NCBI GenBank assembly: GCA_022539475.1
Contig: VCMS01000003.1
Location: forward strand, 146,983-210,982
DNA length: 64,000 nt
Reading direction: 5' to 3'
Origin: Gracilaria domingensis
Lineage: Eukaryota > Rhodophyta > Florideophyceae > Gracilariales > Gracilariaceae
In this document: piece by piece, positions 1 to 11,328 of the stretch
Layout: every line of letters starts with the position of its first letter
Numbering within the stretch: position 1 is the stretch's first letter
Notes under the pieces: model-generated
Seen by the model: the letters and a program-made list of their open reading frames with translations, nothing else
Told to the model about the DNA's origin: nothing
The model's database searches: none
Made by a program: the position numbers and the translations under genes

Positions 1-2
1 AA

Positions 3-1148
3 AAGCTCGAAAAGGAGGTAAAGGAGGAAGAGACAAAAGCGGAGGAAGATTTGAATCTATCTGTCAAGAAGAAGAACGAAACGTTTGACGAAAAAGAGCA
101 TATCGCACACGAAAGAAGAGATATTGAGCGCCGCACAGATGAAGTTCATGAAGAAGAGAAGAAGTTCGCTGCCGAGCTTTTGCAGATTGAAGAACAGAGA
201 AAGGCAAAGGAAACAGAGCAGAACGAGTTGGAAGAGGAACACAAGCGTTTAGTGGAGGACATGCAAGTTCTTGTAGAGCGATTTAGAGAAAACGGGTTGC
301 ATTCTTGGTTAGAGCAAAAGCTCAAAGATTCCCCCCCTGTTATTCGCGAGACAATTCTCAAATCCGGTTCTGTACTGGATCCTGTTCTAGACGGTATTGA
401 AGATGTTGCCCAGTTGAATGAACATCTCACCTCAGAGACTACAGAGGCCATCACCCAATATTTGCCAGCCATCAAGAGTAGTCCGTTCTATACCGGTCTT
501 ATTTTCTACGTTATTCTACTTGTTCCTATTGTCACCGTGACATGGCTGGTAACGAAGATTCGAGCTCGACTTTCAATGCTCACAGTTGAACACTACCTTA
601 TAGCGATTAACTTGTACTTTGGTATACTGAGCCTTGCTTGTGCTATAATGACAGTCGTTGGTAAGACGGATATCCTCATTGTATTCAGGCATCGTTCCAA
701 ACATGTTGCCGAAACCTTTATGATTCTCCATGGCTTTATGTTTATGATTCTCCTTGTTCTTCATGGAATTACAGCCTATGTGTCCGGCTCACGAAAAGAT
801 TTTGCTCAATACGTTGGAATATCATGCGTTGGACTTCATTTCTTCATGAATGCCTACAAACGTACCATTCTTGACCAGGATCCTAACATTGGAGCCCCGG
901 CGTATGCGGTATACGCATTCTTTTTCTTATACACTCTTTATGACCGAGGAATGCATATCCTCGAGGCCGCTGTACAGGATAAGAGGAACAGTGCAGCGGC
1001 TTTTCGGACCTACCCTGGATCGTCATCGCAAAGTCTTCCAGTAACTACAAAATCCACGGAGAAAGGAGATAACACGGTGTACTTCGCAGGCCTGCCCGTT
1101 TTCAATGGCCCTGCGCAAGCATCGTTGGATGATGCAAAGAATATCTGA
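3..1148 (+). CDS. Coiled-coil multi-pass membrane protein, 5'-partial, unknown function
   Basis: The frame is open to the left edge, so the true start and any signal peptide lie outside; the first in-window start-like codon (TTG at 51) should not be used. Seen: a charged Lys/Glu-rich coiled coil up to about nt 290, a short GLHSWLE motif (about nt 291-311), a helical linker with DPVLDGI, then about five hydrophobic segments (roughly nt 480-560, 595-660, 705-780, 800-855, 895-950) and a polar tail. I do not recognise the family. The next gene downstream has the same order: coiled coil, G-F/L-xHW-x-E motif, linker, membrane bundle. I infer a tandem duplication. The protein could tether or shape a membrane, but nothing in it names a catalytic role. 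Confidence 0.75.
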   Translation, partial: KLEKEVKEEETKAEEDLNLSVKKKNETFDEKEHIAHERRDIERRTDEVHEEEKKFAAELLQIEEQRKAKETEQNELEEEHKRLVEDMQVLVERFRENGLHSWLEQKLKDSPPVIRETILKSGSVLDPVLDGIEDVAQLNEHLTSETTEAITQYLPAIKSSPFYTGLIFYVILLVPIVTVTWLVTKIRARLSMLTVEHYLIAINLYFGILSLACAIMTVVGKTDILIVFRHRSKHVAETFMILHGFMFMILLVLHGITAYVSGSRKDFAQYVGISCVGLHFFMNAYKRTILDQDPNIGAPAYAVYAFFFLYTLYDRGMHILEAAVQDKRNSAAAFRTYPGSSSQSLPVTTKSTEKGDNTVYFAGLPVFNGPAQASLDDAKNI

Positions 1149-1774
1149 GAAGCTCTTCGAGACGCTTTCGTAGAACTTGAACTACTAACCGTCTATGACA
1201 AACTTGGTTGCCACGCTGAGATAACTTGACCATATCCTTGTGCGAGCGAAACATGTACCCTACTTGAGCCTCGCAAACTTTGCCTCTAATTCGCAAATGT
1301 TTCGGAACCTGGCTCGCTTCATTATGGCCAGGCTTTAATCGTCTTCCGCACAAGACACATTATCGAATCACGTTCATGTACCAGCTGCTATGGACGCTTT
1401 CTCGAAGAAATACTGTCTCGCGGTCTCGTGCTTAAAAACTATGGAGTTACGCACATGTTAGATATTTCTAAGAATTTACTTTTGTACCTGCCATTATTAG
1501 CTGCTAAAGATACAATGGGTTTCAATTCGAAGTGCCGCACGTCAGGTGCCCCCATCTTCAATTCGACCGAAAGCCTGTGGTCCCGCTTGCACGGCAAAAT
1601 GTGACTGTCGTTCCTCATGCAATCGATTTCTTGACCACTTCTCAGAGAATCCATTTTGCAAAAGCATATAATCCAGCGCTGTTATCAAGTCTGTTCGACG
1701 TCATTGGCAAACGATTAGTTCGCATTCTGCTCTTCGGCCATGCGAATGCTAAGAGACCTAGATTGGCTTTCGAG
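1149..1774. other. Intergenic spacer between the tandem membrane-protein genes
   Basis: About 0.6 kb. The downstream frame is open from 1532 but has no ATG before 1775, so part of this is presumably 5' leader of the second gene. No RNA gene or repeat is visible. Confidence 0.5.
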
Positions 1775-3772
1775 ATGAAGGTAAGACTAACGATCGTCAC
1801 GTTTGCTACATTGCTTTTCGCCCGCAGTACTTTGGCACAAGCCACATCGACAGCATCAAACGACAGAGTGCGTTTTACCAATGTAGCATCCGCCCCTTTT
1901 GGCAAGTTAAGGCCGGTCCCTTCCATCAATGGCCAAGGTGAAGCTCAAGGTGCGGAACTGGATGTCCGAAGTTCAACACAACAGCATTTTCCACCGCAAG
2001 CCGTTGTGATGAATTTTTTGCAACCAACAAGGAAGGAGAATCTTCAGGAGACTTCGGCCAGAGTGAAAGCGAATCAAACAGAGAAGGGTACATCGATGCC
2101 CAGCATTCCGGAAGCTTTGGACGGAGTTTTCGTAAACCCAACTAGGTCCCGCGAAGAGTCTGATAGTACGCACGAAGTCTCTTATGGGTATCACCCCCGT
2201 CCGTCAGCAAACCGAGCGGAGTCTCACGTTGAAAACGAGCGTCGTTTGAATGGGAACGACAGCCACGAACAAACGCTTGATCTAGAAGAACGAAAGCTGA
2301 AGTCCGCCACTCAGAAGCTAGTGAAGTGGCTGAGGAACCGTCTAAGAAAACGGTTAGAGGATGTGGTGCAGCTAGAGAGTGACATGACGACGGAACAGGA
2401 GCTTCTCAAGACTTTGAGCGGAGAAATAGAGGATGAATCCCGTGAAAGAGAGGATGAGATCAAGCAAAAGCTACAGACAAAAAAAGAATTGTCTGACTTT
2501 CGACGTCATTTGAACTCTCCTAATGCTAGAATGAAGCGGGTTCAAAGTCAAACAAGGGCCTTATCAGAACAACTGGAGAGAGTCAAGGAAGCATATGAAT
2601 CCATGGCCGCGAGGCGAAAAGACCTCGAAAACAAGCTAGAGTCTGCTGGATTTTCGCACTGGGTTGAAGCGCGCGGAAGAGACTATTTCCCCGATACAGC
2701 AGTTGGTGTTCTTTCCAAGTCAGCTCAAGTATTGGGCCCAGTCACTCATGGATTTCAGAGAGCTCTGCTATTTGATGATCGACTTTCTACGGAGATGGAG
2801 CAAATTGTTCCTGGTTCAGATGAAACTATTTTACACAAGATTGTCTGGGATATAACGATGATGGTTCCACTTTTTCCTTTTGTATTGCTTCTTCGTTTTG
2901 GCACCGGAATGATTCATCGTCTCTCTGTTTATGATGTTGTTTTGTGTGGATCCAGCCTCTTCGCTGCGGAATGTGTTCTCTGCTTCGTCATGTCCATGTT
3001 TTTTAGTCGAGAAATTCTTGGAGTTTGTCAAGAGATCAACGAAACCATTCTTGTCGCGCTTTTATTCATCAACGCTTTGTTATATTTCGTTATGTTTGTG
3101 GCTCAGGTTTTGATATCTTGTCTTCGACCCTCCCGGACAGAGGTTGTGCAAATGATATTGCTTTTTACCGTTGGCTGTCGTTATTATCAGTATGTTTTCC
3201 AACCGGTAATGCTGAGCAAGCCAGTCATGGTCACCGTTCTCAGCCACGTACTCTATATTGTCACATTCTGTCTCATTTTCGTCGAAAAGAAACGAACAAT
3301 GAACTTTAAAACTTCGTATGATGTATGCTTTCATAAGACCATGGCACTAATGAAGGCTTGGGTATCTGAGACTGGCTGCGCCATGCGCAACGTGTTCTCT
3401 GACGCTGTTCCATATGGTTCTCGTAGCGATTCGGAAAGTCATTACGGAAGTACATCATCGTTTTATGGTTCTTTGTCAAATGGTGATATCAACTCTGAAC
3501 TTCATGAAAGATTATCAGCTGAGGCATTGAAAGCATCAGAATATCAGAAGAAAGAAACTCGTGCCCAACCGAGTACGGATTATTTAGGACCAAACAGATG
3601 GTATCCCGTAAACCGATCTGCTAGTTTAATCAGGAAAACATTCACGGCCAGTCAGGAATACGGGGATCGTATGAATTCAAGCTCAGAAAACTCGAACAAG
3701 CCAGGAAACACCCGGAAACGATCAAACTCGGGTTCAGACGATTCCGTTGCATATCAATCCTGTATTGAGTAA
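1775..3772 (+). CDS. Secretory-pathway coiled-coil multi-pass membrane protein, unknown function
   Basis: 665 aa. The start was set at ATG 1775 because it opens a textbook signal peptide (MKVRLTIVTFATLLFARSTLA, cleavage probably before Gln22), although the frame is open further upstream without an ATG. Next comes a polar, probably disordered segment, a long coiled coil (about residues 169-292), a GFSHWVE motif, a linker and five to six hydrophobic segments (about residues 360-510), then a Ser/Asn-rich cytosolic-looking tail containing repeated YGS tripeptides. It shares its architecture with the gene just upstream, and I infer that the pair are paralogues. I recognise no catalytic motif or named family. 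The signal peptide and membrane bundle suggest an endomembrane or surface location with the coiled coil on the lumenal or extracellular side. Confidence 0.85.
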   Translation: MKVRLTIVTFATLLFARSTLAQATSTASNDRVRFTNVASAPFGKLRPVPSINGQGEAQGAELDVRSSTQQHFPPQAVVMNFLQPTRKENLQETSARVKANQTEKGTSMPSIPEALDGVFVNPTRSREESDSTHEVSYGYHPRPSANRAESHVENERRLNGNDSHEQTLDLEERKLKSATQKLVKWLRNRLRKRLEDVVQLESDMTTEQELLKTLSGEIEDESREREDEIKQKLQTKKELSDFRRHLNSPNARMKRVQSQTRALSEQLERVKEAYESMAARRKDLENKLESAGFSHWVEARGRDYFPDTAVGVLSKSAQVLGPVTHGFQRALLFDDRLSTEMEQIVPGSDETILHKIVWDITMMVPLFPFVLLLRFGTGMIHRLSVYDVVLCGSSLFAAECVLCFVMSMFFSREILGVCQEINETILVALLFINALLYFVMFVAQVLISCLRPSRTEVVQMILLFTVGCRYYQYVFQPVMLSKPVMVTVLSHVLYIVTFCLIFVEKKRTMNFKTSYDVCFHKTMALMKAWVSETGCAMRNVFSDAVPYGSRSDSESHYGSTSSFYGSLSNGDINSELHERLSAEALKASEYQKKETRAQPSTDYLGPNRWYPVNRSASLIRKTFTASQEYGDRMNSSSENSNKPGNTRKRSNSGSDDSVAYQSCIE

Positions 3773-4554
3773 GAGTATCCTGAGGTTGGCCTTCCATCCT
3801 TTCCTTCGCATGAATACAACTCTTCATCTTTGGTACAAATGATGTCTGAGTCAGTTTTCGTGCACATGGTACTAGACGATTTAAGGGCTTACTATAAGTA
3901 TGAAGCCCGTACCCATAGTACGAAAATAAATTCACATTCACTCTCTCTTGAAAGAAACGAAAGTGCTACTAAGACAGAAAATACAAATCTATAGTAGGTA
4001 ACGTTTTAGATAAAAAGTAGAAAGCGAGGCCTACTTCTGTTTCGTAAATGGGAGCAGCTGATCATGAAGGATTTCGAGCCGAAGAAGAAGAAATTAATAC
4101 CGTTATGAGAAGGAAGAAAGAGAAGAAGAATACCGTTCTGATCATGTATCAAATATTTCGTGTCAGTCACAAAGGGCTGTTCTCCATATTCCTAGCTATC
4201 TCAAGGCAGCCTTTGAAGGCTTCAAAGAAGGTGGTTCCCATGCCTTTCGAACGCTAGAAACTTGATCTCGCTGTCCAAAGTCCAACTTGTAACCTTACTT
4301 TTTGAGATAAACCTCTGAGGACATCGCAGTTATTTTTTCGACGTTTACTGTCTAGCTACCCCGTGCAACAAGTCATCACAGACTATTGAATTGAAAACAT
4401 TATAAACCTTCATAACATGTTCTTGAACTGGGCATTTGTTATCCATCGCCATCTGGGGCGCGACAGGATGCAAAGTGTTTAGAGCTCTACTTGGATTACG
4501 ACGCCACATACTCTGTAACTATAAATTACTGACTCACGATCAGATGATTGGGCC

Positions 4555-4575
4555 TGATCATGATTATCATGATCA
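4555..4575. repeat. Perfect 9-bp inverted repeat, 3-nt loop
   Basis: TGATCATGA, spacer TTA, then TCATGATCA. Fully symmetric apart from the loop. No gene adjoins it and its role is unknown. Confidence 0.7.
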
Positions 4576-6642
4576 TCCTTTTGCAATTTCGAGGATACTA
4601 TCTCTCAAGTCCACTTATTCTTCCTCCACGCAGATATTAGCTCCCAATTAGAGGGCTGAACTAAATCATTTTGCAAACAGTTTTCTCTCGCTAAGAAGGA
4701 TAACAACCGATGAGGATGCTCTCATATCAACGTAGTTAAGTCCAATTTGCGACTCATGTCCACGTTCTGAACTCTTGAACTGCTTGGAAGCTCGATCTCT
4801 GGAAACCTTCTGACAACATGGATTGCCATTCTATCCTTCTCATATATATTCCAGATACATCTTTCGTCAAGATAGGAAGCGTTTAAATTATTGTGTCACA
4901 CTCTGACCTTTAGTCGCAAGTGTAAGGCCAGTAGGTTAGATAGCTATTCGATGAGAAAAAATTGCACGCGTACGCTTTCCGAAGCTCACGTCACACAATT
5001 CAGAGTCATCATGACTCGCTCGACGAATCATGATGGTGATGAGTTTTTCCATTACCAGGATCGTGGTTATCCAATCAGGGATTAGTGCCTCGATTTCGCA
5101 AACCAGTCGATCTCTAAACATAAGAAGGATGATTCTAGTTAAAGTAGTGTGCCTATAAAAGAGAGATATATAGAAGAAGGACGATTGTTGAAGACCCAGC
5201 CAGAAGTGAAAAGGTCCAGGTCCAAATGTTTTCCCTTATCAAACATTTCGAGTCGCGCGGAGCTTTAATCACCCAAAGATAAGCTGCAGCGGTAAACAAG
5301 ATCAAGCAACCGCTGTGGTACAAATATCAAAAAGGATCCGGACCATGTGGTACTGAGATGCCCTTTGACTAACGCCTCTCGCTGAGAAACACTTCCTCTA
5401 CTACATGCACTACAGAATCTGAGTCTTTAAGAACTGAATAGACAACTACCGCATAGATTGTTGGCCTTTCTGCCCAGAGACAACTTTCTTTAGAAAGTTC
5501 TACCTGGACCTAGGAATTAGAGGTTGATGTCTGAGGTAAAGAAGCAATAGCCGTCAATGATACATTGTCTTCGAACATTAAAGTAACATTGAAAGGGAGT
5601 ACTCTCCGTTATCTTCTTCTTCATATTCACAACAGGTCTTCAGTTAGAGACGGTTGGATTACCCTTGCACCGTGTTCTCAAATACACAAGCGTTCTAGTC
5701 AATAACCATGTGACAGAAGGGACGCAAGCGTTGCGAACTACCTTAGTTTTCACGTGTCCAACAAAATATGCTCCTATAAAGTTATAATGTCTTGTGAGGG
5801 AACCTATGAGTAAGAAGGTTAACCCCTGTCAAGTATACCGCATACCCCAAGATGCAATAACAATGCTACCAGTTCATGAAAGTACAACTTTGGAGGAAGA
5901 TCTTCACCTTGGGACTACCCTCCGGTTGGCTCCCAACAAAGGAAAATATCGGACATTCCTCTCTAGACTTGCAAATCAAAACGTAGTTTTGGTACCGAAG
6001 GTAGCGTTCCTACCACCTGTATGCATCTTTGAATGATTGCAAATAATCCTGTTCATCGGTTGTGTTCAACTTTCTTCTTATTTGTCTTTTTTTGGACAGT
6101 AACTTGGTTGTTCAGAAGCTTCTTATTACGAAATTAACGCAAAGTATTTAAAGTAAGCTTTCTCTCTGTTCATTTTTATGAGTCTATAACATTAGTACTC
6201 TGTCCATATTGATTGTTTCTACAGAGCAATGTCATTCGATAGTTCACACAAAGCCTTAAGCACTTGGGTGTCGATTTCCTGTTTTATTTAGAAGCGTTCA
6301 GAAGCAGCTTGTATAAAGAACACACAGTTCTTAAGAAGCAGCACCTTTATAAGACAGTTTATAGTACTATTGTGAGTCTAAGATTCCAATACTTGGTGGA
6401 AGGCTTGGGCATCGTGAGCGAAGTAGAAATGGTACGGCCATTTAGCAGCGTTTCTCACATTGTGTAATTTCTCCAGGTGATTTCTGCAACTGCATTTGCC
6501 TGGAATCCATACCGGTGGCCTAGTGTTCCATGGATGCCACAGACAGACAATCTCTCGATCCAGAATTTATAGAGGAGAATATATAAGTATCAACAATGTA
6601 TACATACATGCAACTCATGATGAGTTCATCAATAGGGAGGAT

Positions 6643-6673
6643 GCAACTTCTCTGCTCGTCGCAGAGAAGTTGC
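6643..6673. repeat. Perfect 13-bp hairpin, 5-nt loop
   Basis: GCAACTTCTCTGC at 6643-6655 is followed by TCGTC and the exact reverse complement at 6661-6673. It lies in the gene-poor stretch. Confidence 0.8.
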
Positions 6674-8447
6674 TTGCCATTACACGAAGTGTTCTCGAGA
6701 AAGTGTCACATCCAGAAACGCGGGAAAGCAAAACAAGATACGATAAATAGAGATGATGTTTCTCAGGTCTGCTTCTCAAATGAAAGATTTAATGAAGATA
6801 TGTTCCAAGGTGACAAAAGTCCAATGGAATAATACTGGTTTGGGCACTATGGTTATCATTCTGAAGAGTTTTTGAGTCGGTCTCAAGACATTTCACGAGG
6901 TTTTTCAATTGAGAGGTTACAGTTCCAACTCCAACTCGAGTAAGTTTTAGTAATCGTCACGTCGGTTGTAAGGCTTTGTAGTTTGGTTAACTCTCTGTGA
7001 ACATCATGTCTCGAGTTTGCATTACATATTTGGAGCGAAAACTCTACGATTCCAACAAGACCCGATGGAGGTGTGGATAGCCTTGCGTGTCTAGTACTGT
7101 ATCATCAACCCTTGTAAAGACTTGGTTTATGGATACGAGATTCAAGTTCGGAACTGTCGAAAGCTATTAAGTTCAGTAACGATGCGAAACAAGGCAGCTT
7201 TCTACTAGAAGAGCATCTACCGAAGGTAGCTAGGACGCAATAAATTGAAATCAACATCGCTATGCATGCGATTTCTGAAGGAGCCGTATGCTGCTGCCGT
7301 ATCTCAGGGGGGACCCCGAGTGCCCTGGTCTGTGGCACACAGCCGATACTGTCTGCGATGAAAATAATGGATGTAAGCAAAGCGAACTAAATGGGAAATT
7401 TTGCCAATCAACTCTAAGAGTCCGTCCAGTGGGTGATTTTTAAGTTTCTTCACAAAAGATATGTCAAGTGTAGCTAGAGTGAAGGAGGGATCGGTAGCGC
7501 GCCTTCACGAGGTTGCTGGGGAATTCTACTTCGACTACTTCAGACATGTCCGAAGAAGAGTGCACACGTCTCCTGTGCAAACTACCCAAGGCCCCAATCA
7601 CCTGACTCCTCGTCTCGAACAAATGGCGAGGATGCCCAACTGCCCGAATTGGAGGATGAAATGATGAGTGGTAGCAATTAATACCGAATGATCACTTTGA
7701 ACGAAATGTCGTACACGATTGTCGCCTAGAATAAACAACGCAGACGAGGTTGACACATCCCTTGCAAACAACATTTAACCGTCCACACGTTCTTCCCCGG
7801 AGACATCATGTCCTCGAAGAGCCACCACCGCCAAAAAGGACAAGAACTGCGGGGCAGGTAGATATGAGAACTTCAATTCGCAAGACTGCTTGCGTGGACA
7901 TTTGATTCTAGCCTGTGTCACGAAGCTTTTTGGTCTAGCTTCATCCCAAGTAGGGTTCAAACTGAGTTTTCTACGAAACATAACGTCAAGCCCATCCACA
8001 CACGACAACAAACAAAGGCATCCCTGCCCAGTTCCCCAAATGAAACATTGCCGAAAACTATGATTCCGAGGTCGTCGAATATCCCAAACATGAAAGCCTA
8101 ATCGATAGCGGTTTCGTAGGCGGCTCGCCGTTGTTCCTGCAAGGTATATAGCAGAACTAACTTTTTAAACGCCAATGACAGCCACTCATTGCACAAGATC
8201 CCTCATGCCTTGCTTTGGATACAATCTGTGCGCACAATGCGTATCTGCGCTATTCTTGGTCGCTGTGTGAACCCGCGCTCGACGGGGCGTTGTACTGCTA
8301 GCTACAAGGTCGCGTTGGGTTGTTTCTCTTTTTTTTTTCAGTTTCTCTGCTTGTCAACTTATGTACATTGCTCATCGAAAGGTCGCATTGTCGTATGAAC
8401 TCCGACTCTAATAAAAGCCGTCACGTTGCTGGGCTGGTCCAGGAAAG

Positions 8448-10649
8448 CTAACGATACGTTTTTTCCGACAAACGTCGCGCACTCCGAGTAGCCTGTTTCC
8501 TGCCTAAAGGCCGCACTGATAGTTGTGGTTTCGACATTAAAACGACATTGTCAGTAGTAAGACTCCATCCCGGAATCCATCGGGTCATATTCGGCAAGTC
8601 GTCGACAATGTTGAAATTGGGTTTGAAAAAGCTTGCCGTAGAACATCCGTCGGATATGTCACTGAAGCTCATGTTGGACCATTCGTCAGGATCAAAGTTG
8701 CGCAACAAGTACATCCCGCTCTCTCCGCCTACATTCTCCGCAGTTGGCCCGTCCTTCTCCCGACTCCTGGCCTCCAAAGAAATTTTTTCCATCACGTCCT
8801 TCACAGAGTTAGGATGAGGTCGCTTGCGCATCAACTCGTCCCAGTTGATATCAGCGAAAATTGAGTATTGCTTAAGATCTTCACATGTCGGACGTCGCAG
8901 CGGGTTGGGGCGTAGGAGTGCACAAACCAAAGAATATCCCTCGTCCGAAAGGCCATTGACTGGAATCTCAGCCTTACGTTGATCTTCAAGAATTTCCTGC
9001 CTTGTCCTATTTTCTGTCTCGAAAGGCATATCACCGGTCAACACCTGGTAGATGAAGACGCCCAGAGTCCACATGTCGAACGCAATACCGTACTGTTTCT
9101 CACTCAACATCTCCGGCGCGGCGTACGATAGTGAGCCACAGATAGTTTTTGTCAAATAGTCGTTTTCGCGGCTTAGCAGTTTTGCTAGGCCCAGATCCGC
9201 CAAACGAACATGTCCTTCCGAGTCAAGTAAGACATTCTCTGGTTTGAGATCTCTGTAGACAATGCCCATGTCGTGCATACTTTGAAGAGCCAAAATCACC
9301 TCTGCTATGATGCGAATGGCCTGGCTCTCTCTGACGTCGCTGTGATGCGACCGCAGGAACGAAAACAAATCCCCGCCCTCGTAAAAATCGGTTACCAGAT
9401 ATAGACACGACGCAGTCTGGAACGCATATCGTAGTTGTGCCATAAATGGCTTTCCACGCACAAGCTCCAGCGTGAGACGCTCGTTGATAGCACTTTCAAA
9501 ATGGAGTCTGTCCCTGAAAACCAAGCTCTTTTCGAGCACTTTGAGCGCAAGATACTCGCCCTTGACTGTATCATGAACAAGATACACACGGCCAAACGCG
9601 CCGGCACCGAGGGCGTCAATGAGCTGGAAATCGCCGAGACGCTTTGATTCATATGCCTGGGTGGTGTTCCTCAGCGCCCACTCCCATTTGTCGGCCTCCG
9701 GGGCGCTCTGTATCTTTATGACGAGCTCGGCACTGACCTCCTCCGACACCGCAAGCTCTGAAGTTGAAGGTTTGCTCTTAATCTTGCCACTCATGATTCT
9801 CTTCATGGTGGATCCAAAAGTTCGCTTGTCGGAGCCAGTGCTCTTACCAGAACGCTCCGACAAGCGAGCGTCTGATTCGACAGTGCGAAAGTTCAAGTCA
9901 TCGTCGTCGACAATGCCCGAACTGGTAGCGGTGGCAGAGTCGTTGCGACGTCTGGACGACGTACGTGTGAGGCGCAGACGCACGGCGCCCGAGCGAGAGA
10001 TAACGCGCGAGATGGAGCAATGGGTGGCACCAAAGATGTAGTCGACCTGATTCTGACAGGTGGAGTCAGAAATGGCGGCTAGCGAGTTGTGGTCGCGCGT
10101 GAGCAGCATGTAGCCGCCTCGAAGCTCCGCCCAAAACATGGTCCAGGTCGACCACCTGAGGCGACCGGGGCCGGTTGGGCACTTGATTTGCACCCAGCCG
10201 GCCATGACTTCAGGGATCTTCCTGAGGAGGCGCAGGGCGTCGAAGGTAGGCCTGAGAGCGGGGTGGGCATAGCGCGAGTCGGCGTCGCGCAAGCTGGTGG
10301 CGGACGCGCCCTCGCTTCCAAACGATGCATAGCGCGGGGAGACGTGGGGGGTTTGGGTGGCGCGGTTCTCGTCGGCGGTGGTGGCAATCACGAAGGGGGT
10401 GTTGGTGTGGAGGGAGGGCGTGCCGTCGTCAGTGGTTCGCTGCGAGGCGTGGAAGGAACGACGCTTGCGGAGACGCTTGTGGTCGGAGGCGGCGCGCGAG
10501 CGACGGCGACGCGAGAGCGACCAGCGGCCGGCGACGGAGGAAAAGGAGTCGGCGCTGCGGGCGGCTGCGTCGAAGATAGCGGCGCGGCGCGAGCGCTTGT
10601 TGAGCGAGCCGGAGGCGCGGCGCCAGTCTTCGCGAGGACCTCGAGACAT
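8448..10649 (-). CDS. PH-domain AGC-family serine/threonine kinase (Akt-like layout)
   Basis: 733 aa; the start is the first ATG of the frame, in a good context just inside a GC island. The N-terminal 145 residues are basic and Ser-rich. Residues about 150-335 look like a pleckstrin-homology domain split by a long Ser/Arg-rich insert: it opens with a GWVQIK strand and closes with the helix around DKWEWAL. The kinase domain spans about 341-598, with glycine loop GAGAFGRV (348-355), ATP-binding Lys370, helix-C Glu390, YRDLKPEN (catalytic Asp467), DLG in place of DFG (Asp485) and APE (511-513). An AGC-type C-tail follows. All catalytic residues are present, so it should be active. PH-AGC kinases respond to membrane phosphoinositides; that role is inferred here. 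It diverges from UTP20. Confidence 0.9.
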   Translation of the reverse strand: MSRGPREDWRRASGSLNKRSRRAAIFDAAARSADSFSSVAGRWSLSRRRRSRAASDHKRLRKRRSFHASQRTTDDGTPSLHTNTPFVIATTADENRATQTPHVSPRYASFGSEGASATSLRDADSRYAHPALRPTFDALRLLRKIPEVMAGWVQIKCPTGPGRLRWSTWTMFWAELRGGYMLLTRDHNSLAAISDSTCQNQVDYIFGATHCSISRVISRSGAVRLRLTRTSSRRRNDSATATSSGIVDDDDLNFRTVESDARLSERSGKSTGSDKRTFGSTMKRIMSGKIKSKPSTSELAVSEEVSAELVIKIQSAPEADKWEWALRNTTQAYESKRLGDFQLIDALGAGAFGRVYLVHDTVKGEYLALKVLEKSLVFRDRLHFESAINERLTLELVRGKPFMAQLRYAFQTASCLYLVTDFYEGGDLFSFLRSHHSDVRESQAIRIIAEVILALQSMHDMGIVYRDLKPENVLLDSEGHVRLADLGLAKLLSRENDYLTKTICGSLSYAAPEMLSEKQYGIAFDMWTLGVFIYQVLTGDMPFETENRTRQEILEDQRKAEIPVNGLSDEGYSLVCALLRPNPLRRPTCEDLKQYSIFADINWDELMRKRPHPNSVKDVMEKISLEARSREKDGPTAENVGGESGMYLLRNFDPDEWSNMSFSDISDGCSTASFFKPNFNIVDDLPNMTRWIPGWSLTTDNVVLMSKPQLSVRPLGRKQATRSARRLSEKTYR

Positions 10650-11234
10650 GGCGGAGGGGTGGGGGTGGAAGAGGCCGCGGGACGGGGGGACGGGGGGACG
10701 GGGATGGGAGGGACGAGGAGGGGGAGAGGAAGGGGACGGGGAACGGTGGAGGGGAGGGTGGGGGGTTTTGTGAGCTTACACGGGTGGTGGCGGGAGGTGG
10801 GAAGAGGGAGGAAGGGGGTTGGTTGGGCTGGGAGCGGAAGACGGGCGGTTGGGGGGCGGTGATGTGGGGGGGTTTGGGTTGGGGGTGCAGGGGGGTAGGG
10901 GGGGAGGGCGCGACGGGCGGCGGGGCGAGAAGAACGGCCGCGCGCGGGGCGAGACGAAGGTAAGTCGGGGCGGGGCGGGGTGGGGGGGGGGGGCGCGGCG
11001 GAGCGGAGGGGCGCGGTGCGTCGCGCTCGGCGCCACGGAGCGAGCAGCGCGGCGCGACGTATGAGTCGTGTGTGCGGCGCGGCCGCGCGCCACGCGCGCG
11101 CGCGCGCTGGAACGGCGCGGCCACGCGGCGCGGCGCCCCTTGGCGCGTCACGGCCGCGCGCGCGCACCACGTGGGCGCGCGCGCGCTGCGGAGCCCGCGG
11201 CGCGCGACGCGCGACGCGCGCGACGCGCGCGCCG

Positions 11235-11271
11235 CGCTGTCAGTCGCGCGCGGCAAGCGCGGCTGACAGCG
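11235..11271. repeat. 9-bp inverted repeat in the GC island
   Basis: CGCTGTCAG (11235-11243) pairs with CTGACAGCG (11263-11271) across a GC-rich 19-nt spacer. It sits midway between the two divergent genes. Confidence 0.6.
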
Positions 11272-11292
11272 CGCGCGCGCGCGCGCGCGCGC
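11269..11292. repeat. (GC)12 alternating tract
   Basis: About twelve GC dinucleotides in a row. Such tracts can adopt Z-DNA, which is known for the sequence class and not shown here. Confidence 0.85.
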
Positions 11293-11309
11293 CATGGCGT
11301 CATGGCGGA

Positions 11310-11328
11310 GGGGGGGGGGGGGGGGGGG
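11310..11328. repeat. G19 homopolymer
   Basis: Nineteen consecutive G residues on the + strand in the promoter island. The exact length is prone to sequencing error. Confidence 0.85.

Larger units (their letters stand above)
3773..8447. other. Gene-poor 4.7-kb stretch
   Basis: Only short reading frames (under about 100 codons) with no recognisable domain occur here, many without ATG. Two clean hairpins stand out (4555-4575 and 6643-6673). A TATA-like run lies near 5151-5170 with no gene behind it. I see no tRNA-like box pair or transposon ends. Confidence 0.6.

Noticed and set aside
5794-6036. Possible 76-80-codon gene
   Set aside because: It opens with GTG (ATG at 5806), with no similarity and no promoter cue.
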